Shown piece by piece: positions 1-7,863 of a stretch of 64,000 nucleotides of DNA. The stretch spans positions 4,251,001 through 4,315,000 of the forward strand of contig NC_011830.1 of the NCBI RefSeq assembly GCF_000021925.1, written 5' to 3'. A program made the translations under genes and the position numbers. The notes beneath the pieces are model-generated. The model was not told the DNA's origin. It saw only the letters and a list, made by a program, of their open reading frames with translations, and did not search any database. Source of the DNA: Desulfitobacterium hafniense DCB-2 (GTDB lineage Bacteria; Bacillota; Desulfitobacteriia; Desulfitobacteriales; Desulfitobacteriaceae). Position 1 is the first letter of the stretch. Each line of letters opens with the position of its first letter.

Positions 1-475
1 TGGGATAGGCACGGTGCCGAACGAGCTCCAAACACCGACGTATCCCGTGTGGAGGGAGCAACTGCACCCCACCTCCCAGAAGAATCGGTATAATTGCCGG
101 TTCGAATGTATCAACCAGATTCCAGGCGAGAAGTTGGGAGAAGAGATTCCCTCCGCCGTAGAGCCAGATATCTCGACCAGGTTGCCCACGAAGCTCTCGG
201 ACTCGTGCTTCAAGTCCCTCGCTCACGATCTCAACATCAGGATGGTCCACTGGCCGAAGCGACCGTGAGGCCACGATCACTTGCTTTCCGCGAAAGCTCT
301 CGCCCGTTGCGCGTACGATCTCATACGTGCGTCGCCCCATCAGCAACGTGTCAAATTGCGCATACAGCGCCTCAAAATCGAACGAGGGCTCTGGGGTAAT
401 CCAATCAAAACCATCGTTCGGTGCCGCGATATAGCCATCCATGCTACACGCGACCTGGTATCGCACCCGTCTCAT
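1..475 (-). CDS. DHFR-like (RibD C-terminal family) reductase, 3' end cut by window edge
   Basis: The minus-strand frame is open from an ATG at 475 to the window edge, giving at least 158 residues with no stop. The protein starts with MRRVRYQVACSMDGYIA, the usual opening of the stand-alone RibD C-terminal/dihydrofolate-reductase-like family (YyaP type). Further on are LLMGRRTYE and WLYGGGNL, matching the NADPH-binding and glycine-rich parts of that fold. A strong ribosome site, GGAGGTGATC at 481-490, sits 5 bases before the ATG. Members are NADPH-dependent reductase-like proteins, mostly of unknown substrate, so a function in folate or riboflavin synthesis should not be assumed. The G+C content is higher than in the genes just downstream. 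Confidence 0.85.
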   Translation of the reverse strand, partial: MRRVRYQVACSMDGYIAAPNDGFDWITPEPSFDFEALYAQFDTLLMGRRTYEIVRATGESFRGKQVIVASRSLRPVDHPDVEIVSEGLEARVRELRGQPGRDIWLYGGGNLFSQLLAWNLVDTFEPAIIPILLGGGVQLLPPHGIRRCLELVRHRAYP

Positions 476-636
476 CCAATGATCACCTCCACCTTACATT
501 CATATTTTCTAAGTTGCGGCAATGGACGTGTTAGCTGAAGTATTCCCTCGCCCCTTTATAGTCTTAAGACTATATCTCTTCAATTTGAATAATAATAGTA
601 CTAACAATTGTTCTAAATCACGAAGGGTGGTACACT

Positions 637-807
637 ATGGATAAAGATAAGGCTAAGGCTGAGGGGGATGTTGATATGGCTATTCCAAAAGAACCTAAAG
701 ACAGCGCACAACCAAACTCTTCTAATGAGCATAAGCGACAAGTTGCTAAAGCACTTAAGGAAGTTACTTCAGATCATTCCAAGCTCCTTAAGAAATTAGC
801 CGAGTAA
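637..807 (+). CDS. Small charged protein, putative antitoxin for the Doc-like gene
   Basis: This 56-residue frame starts with MDKDKAKAEGDVDMAIPKEP and ends LLKKLAE. It is rich in lysine, glutamate and aspartate, with a disordered-looking N-terminus and a helical C-terminal half. A GAAGGGTGG ribosome site lies just before the ATG. Its stop at 805-807 is 2 bases before the ATG of a Doc/Fic-type toxin frame, the spacing expected of a co-translated toxin-antitoxin pair. I do not recognise the family. The antitoxin role is inferred only from size, charge and position. Confidence 0.6.
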   Translation: MDKDKAKAEGDVDMAIPKEPKDSAQPNSSNEHKRQVAKALKEVTSDHSKLLKKLAE

Positions 808-809
808 AT

Positions 810-1222
810 ATGCATGATATAGAACTCCTCTATATAGAGGATATCCTTGCAATTCACGAAGAAGCCATCAAATCCTTTGGCGGGAGCCTTGAGTTATATA
901 AAGATTTTTGTCAAAAATCAGGAGTATCCTTGACCAACAATATCCCCATTTTGATCATGAAAAATATCCTACAGTCTATGAAAAGGCGGCAATGCTCTGG
1001 TATTTCCTAACAAAAAATCATTGCTTTGTGGATGGTAATAAACGAGTTGGCTTTTATGCTGCCTCAATCTTACTTAAAATCAATGGATACTCAGATAATG
1101 TTGACGACGATGAAGCCTATGCTAAGGCTATTCAAATATCATGTTCCCAATTAACCGGCAAGGCCTTAGATACCTATATCCTCGAACTGTCACATTGGCT
1201 AAAAGAGCGATTTCCTAAGTAG
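810..1222 (+). pseudogene. Doc/Fic-family toxin (death-on-curing type) with a frameshift
   Basis: Two overlapping frames together give one Doc-like protein. The first (from ATG 810) carries the N-terminal IEDILAIHEEAIKSFGGS. The second continues KIRSILDQQYPHFDHEKYP and contains the Fic/Doc active-site motif NHCFVDGNKR, ending at 1222. Frames switch at a run of five T (905-909). A sixth T would restore a continuous protein of about 137 residues, close to the usual Doc length. Doc toxins phosphorylate EF-Tu, while other Fic proteins AMPylate targets. Here the product is probably inactive unless the shift is a sequencing error or is bypassed. The 56-aa gene just upstream would be the antitoxin. 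Confidence 0.8.
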
Positions 1223-1638
1223 CAGATCTCATTTATTGGGGTCTCTGTTTTTTTAACGTTTTCGCCATTCCCACAGTATCCTAAGGCAACCACCCTGAGT
1301 TAATCCCCTTAAGTCGCCAAACTATGAACGGTTTACTGAATCCACAAAATTTATCATGGGATGTTTCTCATATTCTTCTCTTTTATGTTTCTCATGCTTA
1401 TCCTGTTCATCTTTCATATCCACAATTTCACCTTCCTATTAGTTTAGTCAGTGGCGAGTTAGCCACAAAATCCTACAAACGTGTAAAAATCACACCAATT
1501 CCTAATCCGCTCATGGACGCACCTATTTTAAATCTTCTAAGTGGCAAATCATGGGCATACTACTTATTGGACGGTTGTTTAGAAGGTGATATGATGAACA
1601 ATGAAGGAAATCATTTTGAACCTAAGGAGGAGGAAACA
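1223..1638. other. Gene-poor A+T-rich stretch
   Basis: A forward frame is open from 1324 into the next small gene, but its first 105 codons have no ribosome site and no recognisable protein pattern, so I treat them as non-coding. No clear promoter or hairpin stands out. Confidence 0.4.
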
Positions 1639-1794
1639 TTGAGTGCCGTTACCAAAGAACAGGGCTATAAGAAATTATCCTTAACTCCTAAACAGTTAGA
1701 AAAGGCCACTGTAAAGCCTCTTGCCATTAAGAATGGGAAGTTGTTATTTGACAAGAGCAATAAAGATCACCGTTATATTGTTGAAGAAGAATAA
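1639..1794 (+). CDS. Small protein of unknown function, first gene of an overlapping pair
   Basis: A TTG start at 1639 is preceded by a very strong ribosome site (AAGGAGGAGG, 1624-1633), so I start the gene here rather than at the upstream ATG of the longer open frame. The 51-residue product contains YKKLSLTPKQLEKATVKPLA and ends YIVEEE. Its stop codon overlaps the next start (TAATG), so the two are translationally coupled. Size, charge and coupling resemble toxin-antitoxin pairs, but I do not recognise either protein. Confidence 0.55.
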   Translation: MSAVTKEQGYKKLSLTPKQLEKATVKPLAIKNGKLLFDKSNKDHRYIVEEE

Positions 1795-2012
1795 TGTCAT
1801 CGCCAATGTTTTTAACCAAACCTTCCTGGGTACAAGGCTATAAGCTGATTCCTTTAATGAAATCAGACCTAAGCCAATTAATCAACGCAGATGGCTTCAT
1901 CAAAAAAATCCCTGAATTGGATTTTAATTTTATAATAGCTGAACTGGAGCGGATACAAAAGAGTTTCGCTCCAACCTGCTGCTTTCAATGCCTTACGTTC
2001 CTTAGTTTCTGA
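1794..2012 (+). CDS. Small protein of unknown function, second gene of the pair, possibly truncated
   Basis: This 72-residue frame starts inside the stop of the preceding gene and reads MSSPMFLTKPSWVQGYKLIP near its start. The last dozen residues (CCFQCLTFLSF) look unlike the rest and overlap, by 28 bases, the end of the converging membrane-protein gene on the minus strand. This suggests that the natural C-terminus was lost when the two regions were joined. Function unknown. Confidence 0.45.
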   Translation: MSSPMFLTKPSWVQGYKLIPLMKSDLSQLINADGFIKKIPELDFNFIIAELERIQKSFAPTCCFQCLTFLSF

Positions 2013-2365
2013 TCAACCCTTAACGTAATAGCCAATATCAAATAGCCTATTGAAACCGGCAGAAAAAACCTGAATAGACCAGGGGTTCCTGCTAAGTACA
2101 AACTAAGGGGCAGGGAATAAATAAACGCAACACAGCTCAACCAAAACATCCCATACAGTGAGGCAACACCTACCATAAGCGCCGGTAGTCCAAGGCCAAA
2201 AAGGGCTACTGGTATTGTTTCCTTAGCGGTACCGCCAACATATGGATTAAATAAACAAAGTATCACACTTAAAGCAATCCCGCTTACAGAAGCAACTATC
2301 CCCACCAATACCCCTACTCTGCCAATGATAGTCATTTCTCGAAAAGACTGTATCATGCCTTTCAC
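1985..2365 (-). CDS. Integral membrane protein of unknown function
   Basis: The 126-residue protein has about four hydrophobic segments (roughly residues 15-40, 50-66, 70-90 and 95-115) separated by short loops, and a basic C-terminus (RVDQKLRNVRH). The GTG start at 2365 has a good ribosome site (GGGGGGAG) 5 bases before it. It stands alone on the minus strand and converges on the small forward pair. No family recognised. Confidence 0.6.
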   Translation of the reverse strand: MKGMIQSFREMTIIGRVGVLVGIVASVSGIALSVILCLFNPYVGGTAKETIPVALFGLGLPALMVGVASLYGMFWLSCVAFIYSLPLSLYLAGTPGLFRFFLPVSIGYLILAITLRVDQKLRNVRH

Positions 2366-2458
2366 TGTGGCTCCCCCCTTTTCTTTGTTACAACTGTGAA
2401 TTTATAGCTGCAAAAAAGACGACCCTAAAGCTAATTCCCCCGTTCACCCATACGTAGA

Positions 2459-2485
2459 CTATTTGACACCGAAGTCCTCACTCCT
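2459..2485. repeat. Left copy of a 27-bp direct repeat
   Basis: The stretch CTATTTGACACCGAAG followed by TCCTCACTCCT matches 9398-9424 at 23 of 27 positions in the same orientation. The two copies bracket the accessory stretch of SpoU, helicase, unknown and nuclease genes. They could be remnants of an insertion target or attachment site, but no integrase is visible between them. Confidence 0.45.
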
Positions 2486-2559
2486 TTTTTAAAAAAGGCT
2501 CCTAAAAAAACTGGTGCACTCGTGGCAGCCCTACACCCACAAAGCAAGCTCAATAAACA

Positions 2560-2597
2560 TGTCCCCAAATGCGACAACGTTGTCGCATTTGGGGACA
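2560..2597. repeat. Perfect 38-bp palindrome
   Basis: TGTCCCCAAATGCGACAAC is followed immediately by its exact reverse complement, with no spacer (centre AACGTT, 2576-2581). It lies 7 bases past the stop codon of the small minus-strand gene at 2605-2772. As RNA it would form an uninterrupted 19-bp hairpin. It could also be two abutted ends of a small transposable or REP-like element. There is no T-run for a classical terminator. Confidence 0.8.
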
Positions 2598-2604
2598 AAC
2601 CTCC

Positions 2605-2772
2605 TTAGTCACACTCACCGCGCTCTTCTGGAATGACCATGACTTTCCCCTCCGAAAGACTCTCTCCATCCATGAATTCCTTCTCGCCCTCCTGTTGTGC
2701 TTTAAGCAGGATATCCATGGCATCGGCGACTTTAGCCGCCAATTGAAAATACATCCTTTTATAATCCGTCAT
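2605..2772 (-). CDS. Small conserved-looking soluble protein, function unknown
   Basis: The 55-residue frame reads MTDYKRMYFQLAAKVADAMD at its start, then ILLKAQQEGEKEF, and ends GKVMVIPEERGECD. A helical heptad-like N-terminus followed by an acidic tail resembles the short proteins common in clostridial phages and mobile elements, though this is an impression, not a family match. AGAGG lies 3 bases before the ATG. Its stop is 7 bases from the 38-bp palindrome. It is too short for most ORF callers. Confidence 0.55.
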   Translation of the reverse strand: MTDYKRMYFQLAAKVADAMDILLKAQQEGEKEFMDGESLSEGKVMVIPEERGECD

Positions 2773-2802
2773 GTTCCTCTATTACCCCCTACGTCAAGCA
2801 GC

Positions 2803-2835
2803 GGCAGGGCAGCCGGGATCATGCCCGGTCCTGCC
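2803..2835. repeat. Imperfect inverted repeat (hairpin)
   Basis: GGCAGG at 2803-2808 pairs with CCTGCC at 2830-2835, and inside it CCGGG at 2813-2817 pairs with CCCGG at 2824-2828. It lies upstream of the 55-aa gene in the minus-strand sense and could shape its leader. Confidence 0.5.
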
Positions 2836-3360
2836 GTCTGCTTTGATAGGGGAAATTAAAAAGCGCATGCGAGGTTTTTTCACCCTACACATGCGCTATG
2901 CTTCGTTATCTGCTGAAATCCTAACACCCAGCCCCAATCAACCGGAAACAAACCGGCTGTGAACAGACAAGAGCTCCGCATCATCAGTCTGCGAACACTC
3001 CCCTTCCGCTCCCTGGGTCAGGAATAGGCTGTATCCCCTGTTGCGTGAAGCCGCACAGTCTCTTCTGCCGACAGCCAATATCTCATTATACCCACTCCAT
3101 CTTCCGGCACAGGTGCTTCGCTTGTGCAGAAAGGAGCCCCATTGTATAATAAGAATGTCGTCGTGGACAGCTAGACTGTTACGTGTAGGTGCTGGTACCA
3201 CCTGCTCGTGCCTGAGGGTGCTCTAACACTCTTAGGTCACGGCGACTTTTTAATTTCCACCTAGTCCTAATTATAGCTTTTTTAAGGGAAAATGCAATCT
3301 TTAGACCTCTTTTTCTTGGGGTCCTATTTCTTTTTGAGGCCACACCCCTCATCCTCAAAA
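2836..3360. other. Intergenic stretch with no convincing gene
   Basis: Open frames here lack ribosome sites and protein-like character. A minus-strand promoter-like pair is present: TTGCAT (3293-3298) and TATAAT (3271-3276), 16 bases apart, which could serve transcription toward the 55-aa gene at 2772. Confidence 0.35.
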
Positions 3361-3406
3361 AGGGCTGTCCGAAATAAGTACGCGCGTACCTATTTCGGAC
3401 AGCCCT
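3361..3406. repeat. Palindromic intergenic repeat, copy 1
   Basis: AGGGCTGTCCGAAATAA is followed by GTACGCGCGTAC and then the mirror arm ending AGCCCT. It is a 46-bp palindrome with one mismatch. The core GTCCGAAATA and GTACGCGCGTAC recur exactly at 52422-52469. The outer bases differ between copies but stay paired (AGGGCT/AGCCCT here, AGGAGTT/AACTCCT there), so pairing is kept. It lies downstream of the SpoU gene. Confidence 0.75.
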
Positions 3407-3461
3407 TCTCCTTTGCACAGTTGCAGCTCTTCTTTTGAAGGCATCCTGACTCTTAATTGCC

Positions 3462-4289
3462 CTACCGCACCCTGAGCTGCCAAAAAGCCACGGCGCTGGC
3501 TGCAGCAACGTTCAAAGAGTCCACGTTATGGGACATAGGGATGCACGCGGTGTAATCGCAGTCAGCAATCGTGCCGGGCGCCAGTCCATTACCTTCTGAA
3601 CCCAATACGATAGCAAGTTTTTCTTCTGCCATGAGCTGGGAATCGTCTATGCTGACAGCCTTATCATTTAAAGCCATGGCAACTGTCTTAAAGCCCAACT
3701 TGCGCAGAATCTTCATGCCCTGCTGCGGCCACTGGGAGAGCTCGCTGCCAATACGAGCCCATGGCACTTGAAAGATGGTACCCATGCTCACCCTCACCCC
3801 ACGCCGGCACAATGGGTCACAGCATGAAGGGGTAAGCAGCACGGCATCGATGCCTAGAGCCGCAGCCGAGCGAAAAATGGCTCCCATGTTGGTGGAATCC
3901 GCAATCCCTTCAAGCACAGCCACCCGACTTGCATCGGCACATACCTCCTCAACGCTGGGTAAATGAGGGCGCCGCATGGCACACAGCACACCGCGGGTCA
4001 ACTGAAAGCCAGTCAGCCCTGCCAGCAGGTTTCTATCGGCAGTATAGACGGGGATATCTCCGCAGCGGGTGATTATACCGCGCGCCTGCCCTGCAATATA
4101 TTTGCGCTCCATCAAAAGTGAAATAGGCTCGCATCCCGCGTCGAGGGCAAGTCCAATTACCTTGGTACTCTCCGCAATAAAGATGCCCATCTCCGGCTCC
4201 AAGCGGTTGCGCAGCTGCGTTTCCGTCAGGCGAGCAAAGACATCCAAATTGGGCAATGAAAAATCGCTTATCTCAATGATATTTGACAT
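3462..4289 (-). CDS. SpoU/TrmH-family RNA 2'-O-ribose methyltransferase
   Basis: The 275-residue protein is expected to transfer methyl from S-adenosylmethionine to a ribose 2'-OH in rRNA or tRNA. All three SPOUT knot motifs are visible: NMGAIFRSA (about residue 132), IVLGSEGNGL (about 227) and IPMSHNVDSLNVAAASA (near the end). The N-terminal 100 residues form the substrate-binding domain usual in RlmB/TsnR-type enzymes. The ATG is preceded by AAGGAGATAAG. The exact target cannot be told from sequence. It is monocistronic as far as I can see, and is followed by the palindromic repeat at 3361-3406. Confidence 0.9.
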   Translation of the reverse strand: MSNIIEISDFSLPNLDVFARLTETQLRNRLEPEMGIFIAESTKVIGLALDAGCEPISLLMERKYIAGQARGIITRCGDIPVYTADRNLLAGLTGFQLTRGVLCAMRRPHLPSVEEVCADASRVAVLEGIADSTNMGAIFRSAAALGIDAVLLTPSCCDPLCRRGVRVSMGTIFQVPWARIGSELSQWPQQGMKILRKLGFKTVAMALNDKAVSIDDSQLMAEEKLAIVLGSEGNGLAPGTIADCDYTACIPMSHNVDSLNVAAASAVAFWQLRVR

Positions 4290-4298
4290 CTTATCTCC

Positions 4299-4352
4299 TT
4301 ATGTTCGAGGTTGGGCGCCCCCATACTCAGAAGTCGCCATAAACGGCGACTC
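4299..4352. repeat. Boundary hairpin unit, copy D
   Basis: On the plus strand: TTATG, then GGCGCCCC with CTCA, then the hairpin AGTCGCC (4332-4338) / GGCGACT (4345-4351). It aligns with units at 7326-7377 and 7997-8049, which share TTAT, about 10 variable bases, GTGCCCC, GACTCA, and a GC-rich hairpin with an A-rich loop. It lies directly before the SpoU gene start. Confidence 0.45.
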
Positions 4353-4412
4353 TTTAATCATCTTTAAATATTTTCTAACCTTCTAAATTTATTATTAAAC
4401 AGCTTAAGCTAC

Positions 4413-5090
4413 CTATTTTATATATGAACATTCAGTACCTGTATTCAATATATCCATGAATTCTTTTAATTCTAACCTTTCACAACCTAACTTAAATGAA
4501 GTACTTTGTGAATAAAATATATCTAAGTGATTAAGAGGATGAATTTTCCCGTCTTCATTTTTCTCATCATAATCATAACGGATATAACTTGGCTCAAATG
4601 TAAACAGCTCCATTAAAATCTGATTTAGATCTCTCTCATAAGATTTAATATCTAAATTTAAATCTATCAGTGTCAATTCTATTAACTGAGAAAAATCTAA
4701 TAAAAGTCCATGCCTACATTCTCGTTCATCAAATGCACCGTTAGAACAAATAGATCTTAAAATTGCTATATGTGAACTCTTTATCATTATTCCACCATTA
4801 AATGTTTCAAGTTGATAAATACCATTTTCCTCAGATATTCTAAATGGAAAATTAAATGTGAAATGCTTACAAATATAAGAATCTGAATTTTGAATGCTAA
4901 AAAAACATCTTTTCATATTGTCCAAATTAATAGATATTTTGCCAAAACCATTATCTCTTAAAGGTATATTTACAATAATTAATGAACTCACTTCAATTAA
5001 GAGTTCAATTAATTGACTTTTGGTTTTAATTCTTCGACGAATTAAATCGAAAATCTTTTGATTTATATTGAATTCAATTATCTTTTCCAT
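4413..5090 (-). CDS. Unknown partner protein of the helicase, possibly DUF2290-like
   Basis: The 225-residue acidic protein has no motif I can name with confidence. A stretch near residues 175-200 (YIRYDYDEKNEDGKIHPLNH) recalls the DUF2290 family, which I only suggest. There are no membrane segments or signal peptide. Its ATG lies inside the last codons of the helicase gene (17-base overlap), so the two are one operon and probably one functional unit. The gene is strikingly A+T-rich compared with housekeeping genes in the window, suggesting recent transfer. A role as specificity or effector subunit of a helicase-based defence system is inference. Confidence 0.75.
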   Translation of the reverse strand: MEKIIEFNINQKIFDLIRRRIKTKSQLIELLIEVSSLIIVNIPLRDNGFGKISINLDNMKRCFFSIQNSDSYICKHFTFNFPFRISEENGIYQLETFNGGIMIKSSHIAILRSICSNGAFDERECRHGLLLDFSQLIELTLIDLNLDIKSYERDLNQILMELFTFEPSYIRYDYDEKNEDGKIHPLNHLDIFYSQSTSFKLGCERLELKEFMDILNTGTECSYIK

Positions 5091-7107
5091 TTATAAGCTC
5101 CAAGTTCTTCTCTATAATCATTCTTATTAATCCTTCTTCTAAAATTTCAGAATCATCTGTTGCATATGCATCTAAAATCTTTAGCATTTTCTCTCTCTTT
5201 TTAATAGGGATTTTAAACTCTAAGAACAGTTCTTCCACAATTTCTTGATAAGTTTTATATGTTGGATCATTAATTTGTAATTGTTCCTTAGACATTATAT
5301 CTTCAGGTTCAGGTCTAACTATAGATAAACTATTATCTTTAATAATCCCTTCTAATTGTGGATTCCAAATTTCGAACAAATCAGAATTATAAGTAGACAT
5401 AACTAAATAAGATGAGATAAATGACCTGGTTAAAGTCATATAAAGAGTATTTCTAGACTTAATATTTTTTTCAATCTCATTAGTTACAACACATATTAAG
5501 AAAGGGAATTCTAATCCTTTAATATTATTTCTATTACTTATAAATAAGGTATCCTCAATCTGTCCTTTATTGTCATAACCTCTATTTATCTCCCAGTTAA
5601 ATTCATTTCTAATTAATACGCCCAAAACATCAATCATTCTGTAAATGCTATTACTATCATCGACAAAAACAATTGCAATATCATCAGGCTTAACTGTAGA
5701 ATGTTTTGCTTTAATCTCACCTATTAAACTTATAATTTTATTTAAGATATTGTCATATTCTACACAATATAGTTCAACAGGCTTTATTTCTTGCATATCT
5801 TCTATATCCTCAAATCGTCTTATTTTTTCTCGAGTTAATCTATAATTATCATTGTTCTTTCTTATCTGATATCCACATGCCTCCCACTCTCTATCACTTA
5901 ACCAATTAACTACTGGCCTTTCAAATAGAGCTAACCCTATTGCATGTGAGAACATCAATGTTCTAGGATCAGTTCTATAGCATTTGTTCAGAAGAAAATC
6001 AGGATCCACCTTTGAATAATCATTATCAAATATATTTTGAAATATATCCCCAGCTATATAAACAGCCTTTTTTGTTACCATTTCGCACAATTCAAAAAAC
6101 TCTTCAGTAAAGTCTTGGCTTTCATCAATTAGTATGTAATCAAAATACGGTTCGAGATCTCCATTTACTTTTCTTTGCTTCAAGAATTTTACTGCATCTG
6201 CGCAAATTCCGGCAAATGTCTTTCCTCTAGAATAACGTTGAAATGGTATACCATATCTATTACAGATAAGCGCATAAAGCCCAGAATGGGGATAGTTTTG
6301 AGATCCCCAACTTCCGTGAACCCATAATCTCTCATTCCATTGAATTTGTTCCTCTACCCTCATAAATGTGAAGAATTGAGGTACTCGCATTCTTAGGTTG
6401 CTAGATAAAGTTTTACTATGACAAGTAAATGAAATTTTTGACTTGCTTTCCCTAACATATAATTCTTTTAGTTTATGCAATAACAACTCTGTTTTACCCG
6501 TACCAGCTAATCCTTGAATAACAATCCTTCGTTCATTAACTTTTTCAAAGATGAAACGTGTTTGATCACTATCAAATAAAACTATCTTTTGTTTAACTTT
6601 ATCCAAAATATTTTCAGGTTCATCTATTCCGATATTTACAATTGGGTTAATACTTCCAATTAATAAAGAAATTAATAATTCAGAAATTCTCTTTTGAACT
6701 GGATTTGATAGTTTATAAATATTAATCTTTTCTATGAAATCCTCGGCATCGAAGTTTTCATAGTTTATTAACTCTATTTGGTTACGCTTCCAATCCCTCG
6801 GCCTACCAATTTTGTCCTTATATGTAAACTTGTCAGAAAGGTGACTTAAATCTTCAATAAAATCTTCGCAAAAGTATTCGAATTTTTCGTCGTTACTTTT
6901 ACCAACATTGACAATAAGTATTTTATAGCCGGGAATAAGAACATTAACTACATTCTTATAATCATAATTATACTTTTCCTCGCCGAGTGGTTCTAGAATA
7001 GCATACGTTTGAATGGAGTTATCATTGGCGAATGTTCTAAGTGCTTCAATTAATAAAGCATTCTCTTCATTTATTTCTACCTGTGAATAAAAGTAATTTT
7101 TACTCAT
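5074..7107 (-). CDS. Superfamily I (UvrD/Rep-like) DNA or RNA helicase, COG3972-like
   Basis: The 677-residue protein has a unique N-terminal domain of about 190 residues, then a helicase core. Walker A is GLAGTGKTE (about residue 199), Walker B/motif II is ILIDESQDF (about 327), motif III-like YIAGDIFQN follows, and motif IV/V/VI equivalents include CYRTDPRTL and TLYMTLTRS near residue 580. A stretch NIKGLEFPFLICVV matches motif V of ATP-binding SF1 proteins. The N-terminal domain and the overlapping partner gene resemble phage-defence two-gene loci. No nuclease motif is seen in the protein. It is A+T-rich, like its partner. Start ATG chosen because the reading frame has no better upstream codon. 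Confidence 0.85.
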   Translation of the reverse strand: MSKNYFYSQVEINEENALLIEALRTFANDNSIQTYAILEPLGEEKYNYDYKNVVNVLIPGYKILIVNVGKSNDEKFEYFCEDFIEDLSHLSDKFTYKDKIGRPRDWKRNQIELINYENFDAEDFIEKINIYKLSNPVQKRISELLISLLIGSINPIVNIGIDEPENILDKVKQKIVLFDSDQTRFIFEKVNERRIVIQGLAGTGKTELLLHKLKELYVRESKSKISFTCHSKTLSSNLRMRVPQFFTFMRVEEQIQWNERLWVHGSWGSQNYPHSGLYALICNRYGIPFQRYSRGKTFAGICADAVKFLKQRKVNGDLEPYFDYILIDESQDFTEEFFELCEMVTKKAVYIAGDIFQNIFDNDYSKVDPDFLLNKCYRTDPRTLMFSHAIGLALFERPVVNWLSDREWEACGYQIRKNNDNYRLTREKIRRFEDIEDMQEIKPVELYCVEYDNILNKIISLIGEIKAKHSTVKPDDIAIVFVDDSNSIYRMIDVLGVLIRNEFNWEINRGYDNKGQIEDTLFISNRNNIKGLEFPFLICVVTNEIEKNIKSRNTLYMTLTRSFISSYLVMSTYNSDLFEIWNPQLEGIIKDNSLSIVRPEPEDIMSKEQLQINDPTYKTYQEIVEELFLEFKIPIKKREKMLKILDAYATDDSEILEEGLIRMIIEKNLELINGKDN

Positions 7108-7268
7108 TTTTTTACCTACCCTTAAATTTATAAATCATATCATCAAAAGTTATTGTTAAACTTATTCTACCAAATTATACATGTAATTGTTATATCTTAA
7201 AAGTACATCTTTAAGTCACTCCGCGCCATGACAGCAAATTCTTTGCAACCAATTTCATTTAACGTCCT

Positions 7269-7323
7269 GAGGAGTCCCGCAGCGTCCCAACCATACTATC
7301 ATCCTCCAGTTGCGGGACTCCTC
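7269..7323. repeat. 13-bp perfect inverted repeat, long-loop hairpin
   Basis: GAGGAGTCCCGCA (7269-7281) pairs exactly with TGCGGGACTCCTC (7311-7323), with a 29-base loop. TAAC lies outside the left arm and GTTA outside the right arm, extending the symmetry after small bulges. It lies between the helicase and the upstream 152-aa gene. No T-run follows, so it is not a simple terminator. Confidence 0.65.
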
Positions 7324-7325
7324 TG

Positions 7326-7377
7326 TTATGTGATGGATGGTGCCCCATGACTCAGAGCTACCAAGGAAGGCAGCCCT
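7326..7377. repeat. Boundary hairpin unit, copy C
   Basis: Plus strand: TTATGTGATGG, GTGCCCCATGACTCA, then a weaker hairpin GCTACC / GGCAGC around AAGGA. It shares GTGCCCC-TGACTCA and CCAAGGA with copy B (7997-8049). It follows the 13-bp inverted repeat directly. Confidence 0.5.
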
Positions 7378-7404
7378 TGAATCTAATCATCTGTCCAGTA
7401 CCCG

Positions 7405-7863
7405 TTATTTTTTATGATATTCTATAGATTCTAAGTTCCTAATATTAAGAAACTTATCAACATCATCTTTATTATTTATTATCAAAGAGCTTGATGCTTC
7501 ATGAGAAGTATTTACTAACCAAAGAACTTCTCCTTTCCTAAAAGACAAATCTTCTGGTAAAGCTGGCTGTACCCAAGAATGTAACGAATTCGAAGCCTTT
7601 TTTATAATTCGCTTTGCCTGTTTATCGGTCCTAAAGTAATAAACCAATGCAGGCCTTCCACCACCTAATAATGTCCCTGGCCATTCATATTGTTCCTTAA
7701 CTTCTATAAGTGAGGGTGACAATCTTTCTAAAACATTTTTTGCATTTTGTGATACATACATATCTTGTCTTAAAACTAATATAAACTCATCACAGCATTC
7801 AAACGCTAGGTCAATTAGATCATGATATACTTTGCCTTTTGGATCAGCAGAGATGAAAAACAT
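7405..7863 (-). CDS. Protein of unknown function
   Basis: The 152-residue soluble protein contains SLHSWVQPALPEDLSFRKG and WLVNTSHEASS in its C-terminal half. I associate this pattern with small uncharacterised proteins scattered in Firmicutes, but can give no function. The ATG at 7863 lacks a strong ribosome site, and a 41-codon frame overlaps its start, so the true N-terminus is uncertain. It is A+T-rich like the rest of the island. Confidence 0.65.
   Translation of the reverse strand: MFFISADPKGKVYHDLIDLAFECCDEFILVLRQDMYVSQNAKNVLERLSPSLIEVKEQYEWPGTLLGGGRPALVYYFRTDKQAKRIIKKASNSLHSWVQPALPEDLSFRKGEVLWLVNTSHEASSSLIINNKDDVDKFLNIRNLESIEYHKK

Noticed and set aside
1324..1638. N-terminal 105 codons of the long forward frame ending at 1794
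   Set aside because: A very strong ribosome site and TTG start lie inside it at 1639. The upstream part shows no protein character.
2938..3508. Minus-strand frames at 2938-3201 and 3179-3508
   Set aside because: Arginine-rich, no ribosome site. One runs through the palindrome and into the SpoU gene, as expected of chance frames.
7155..7331. Integron attC site (core-like TTTAAC ... GTTATG)
   Set aside because: The hairpin and flanking TAAC/GTTA look suggestive, but the core boxes do not fit RYYYAAC/GTTRRRY on the right strand, and genes face the wrong way. No integrase is seen.
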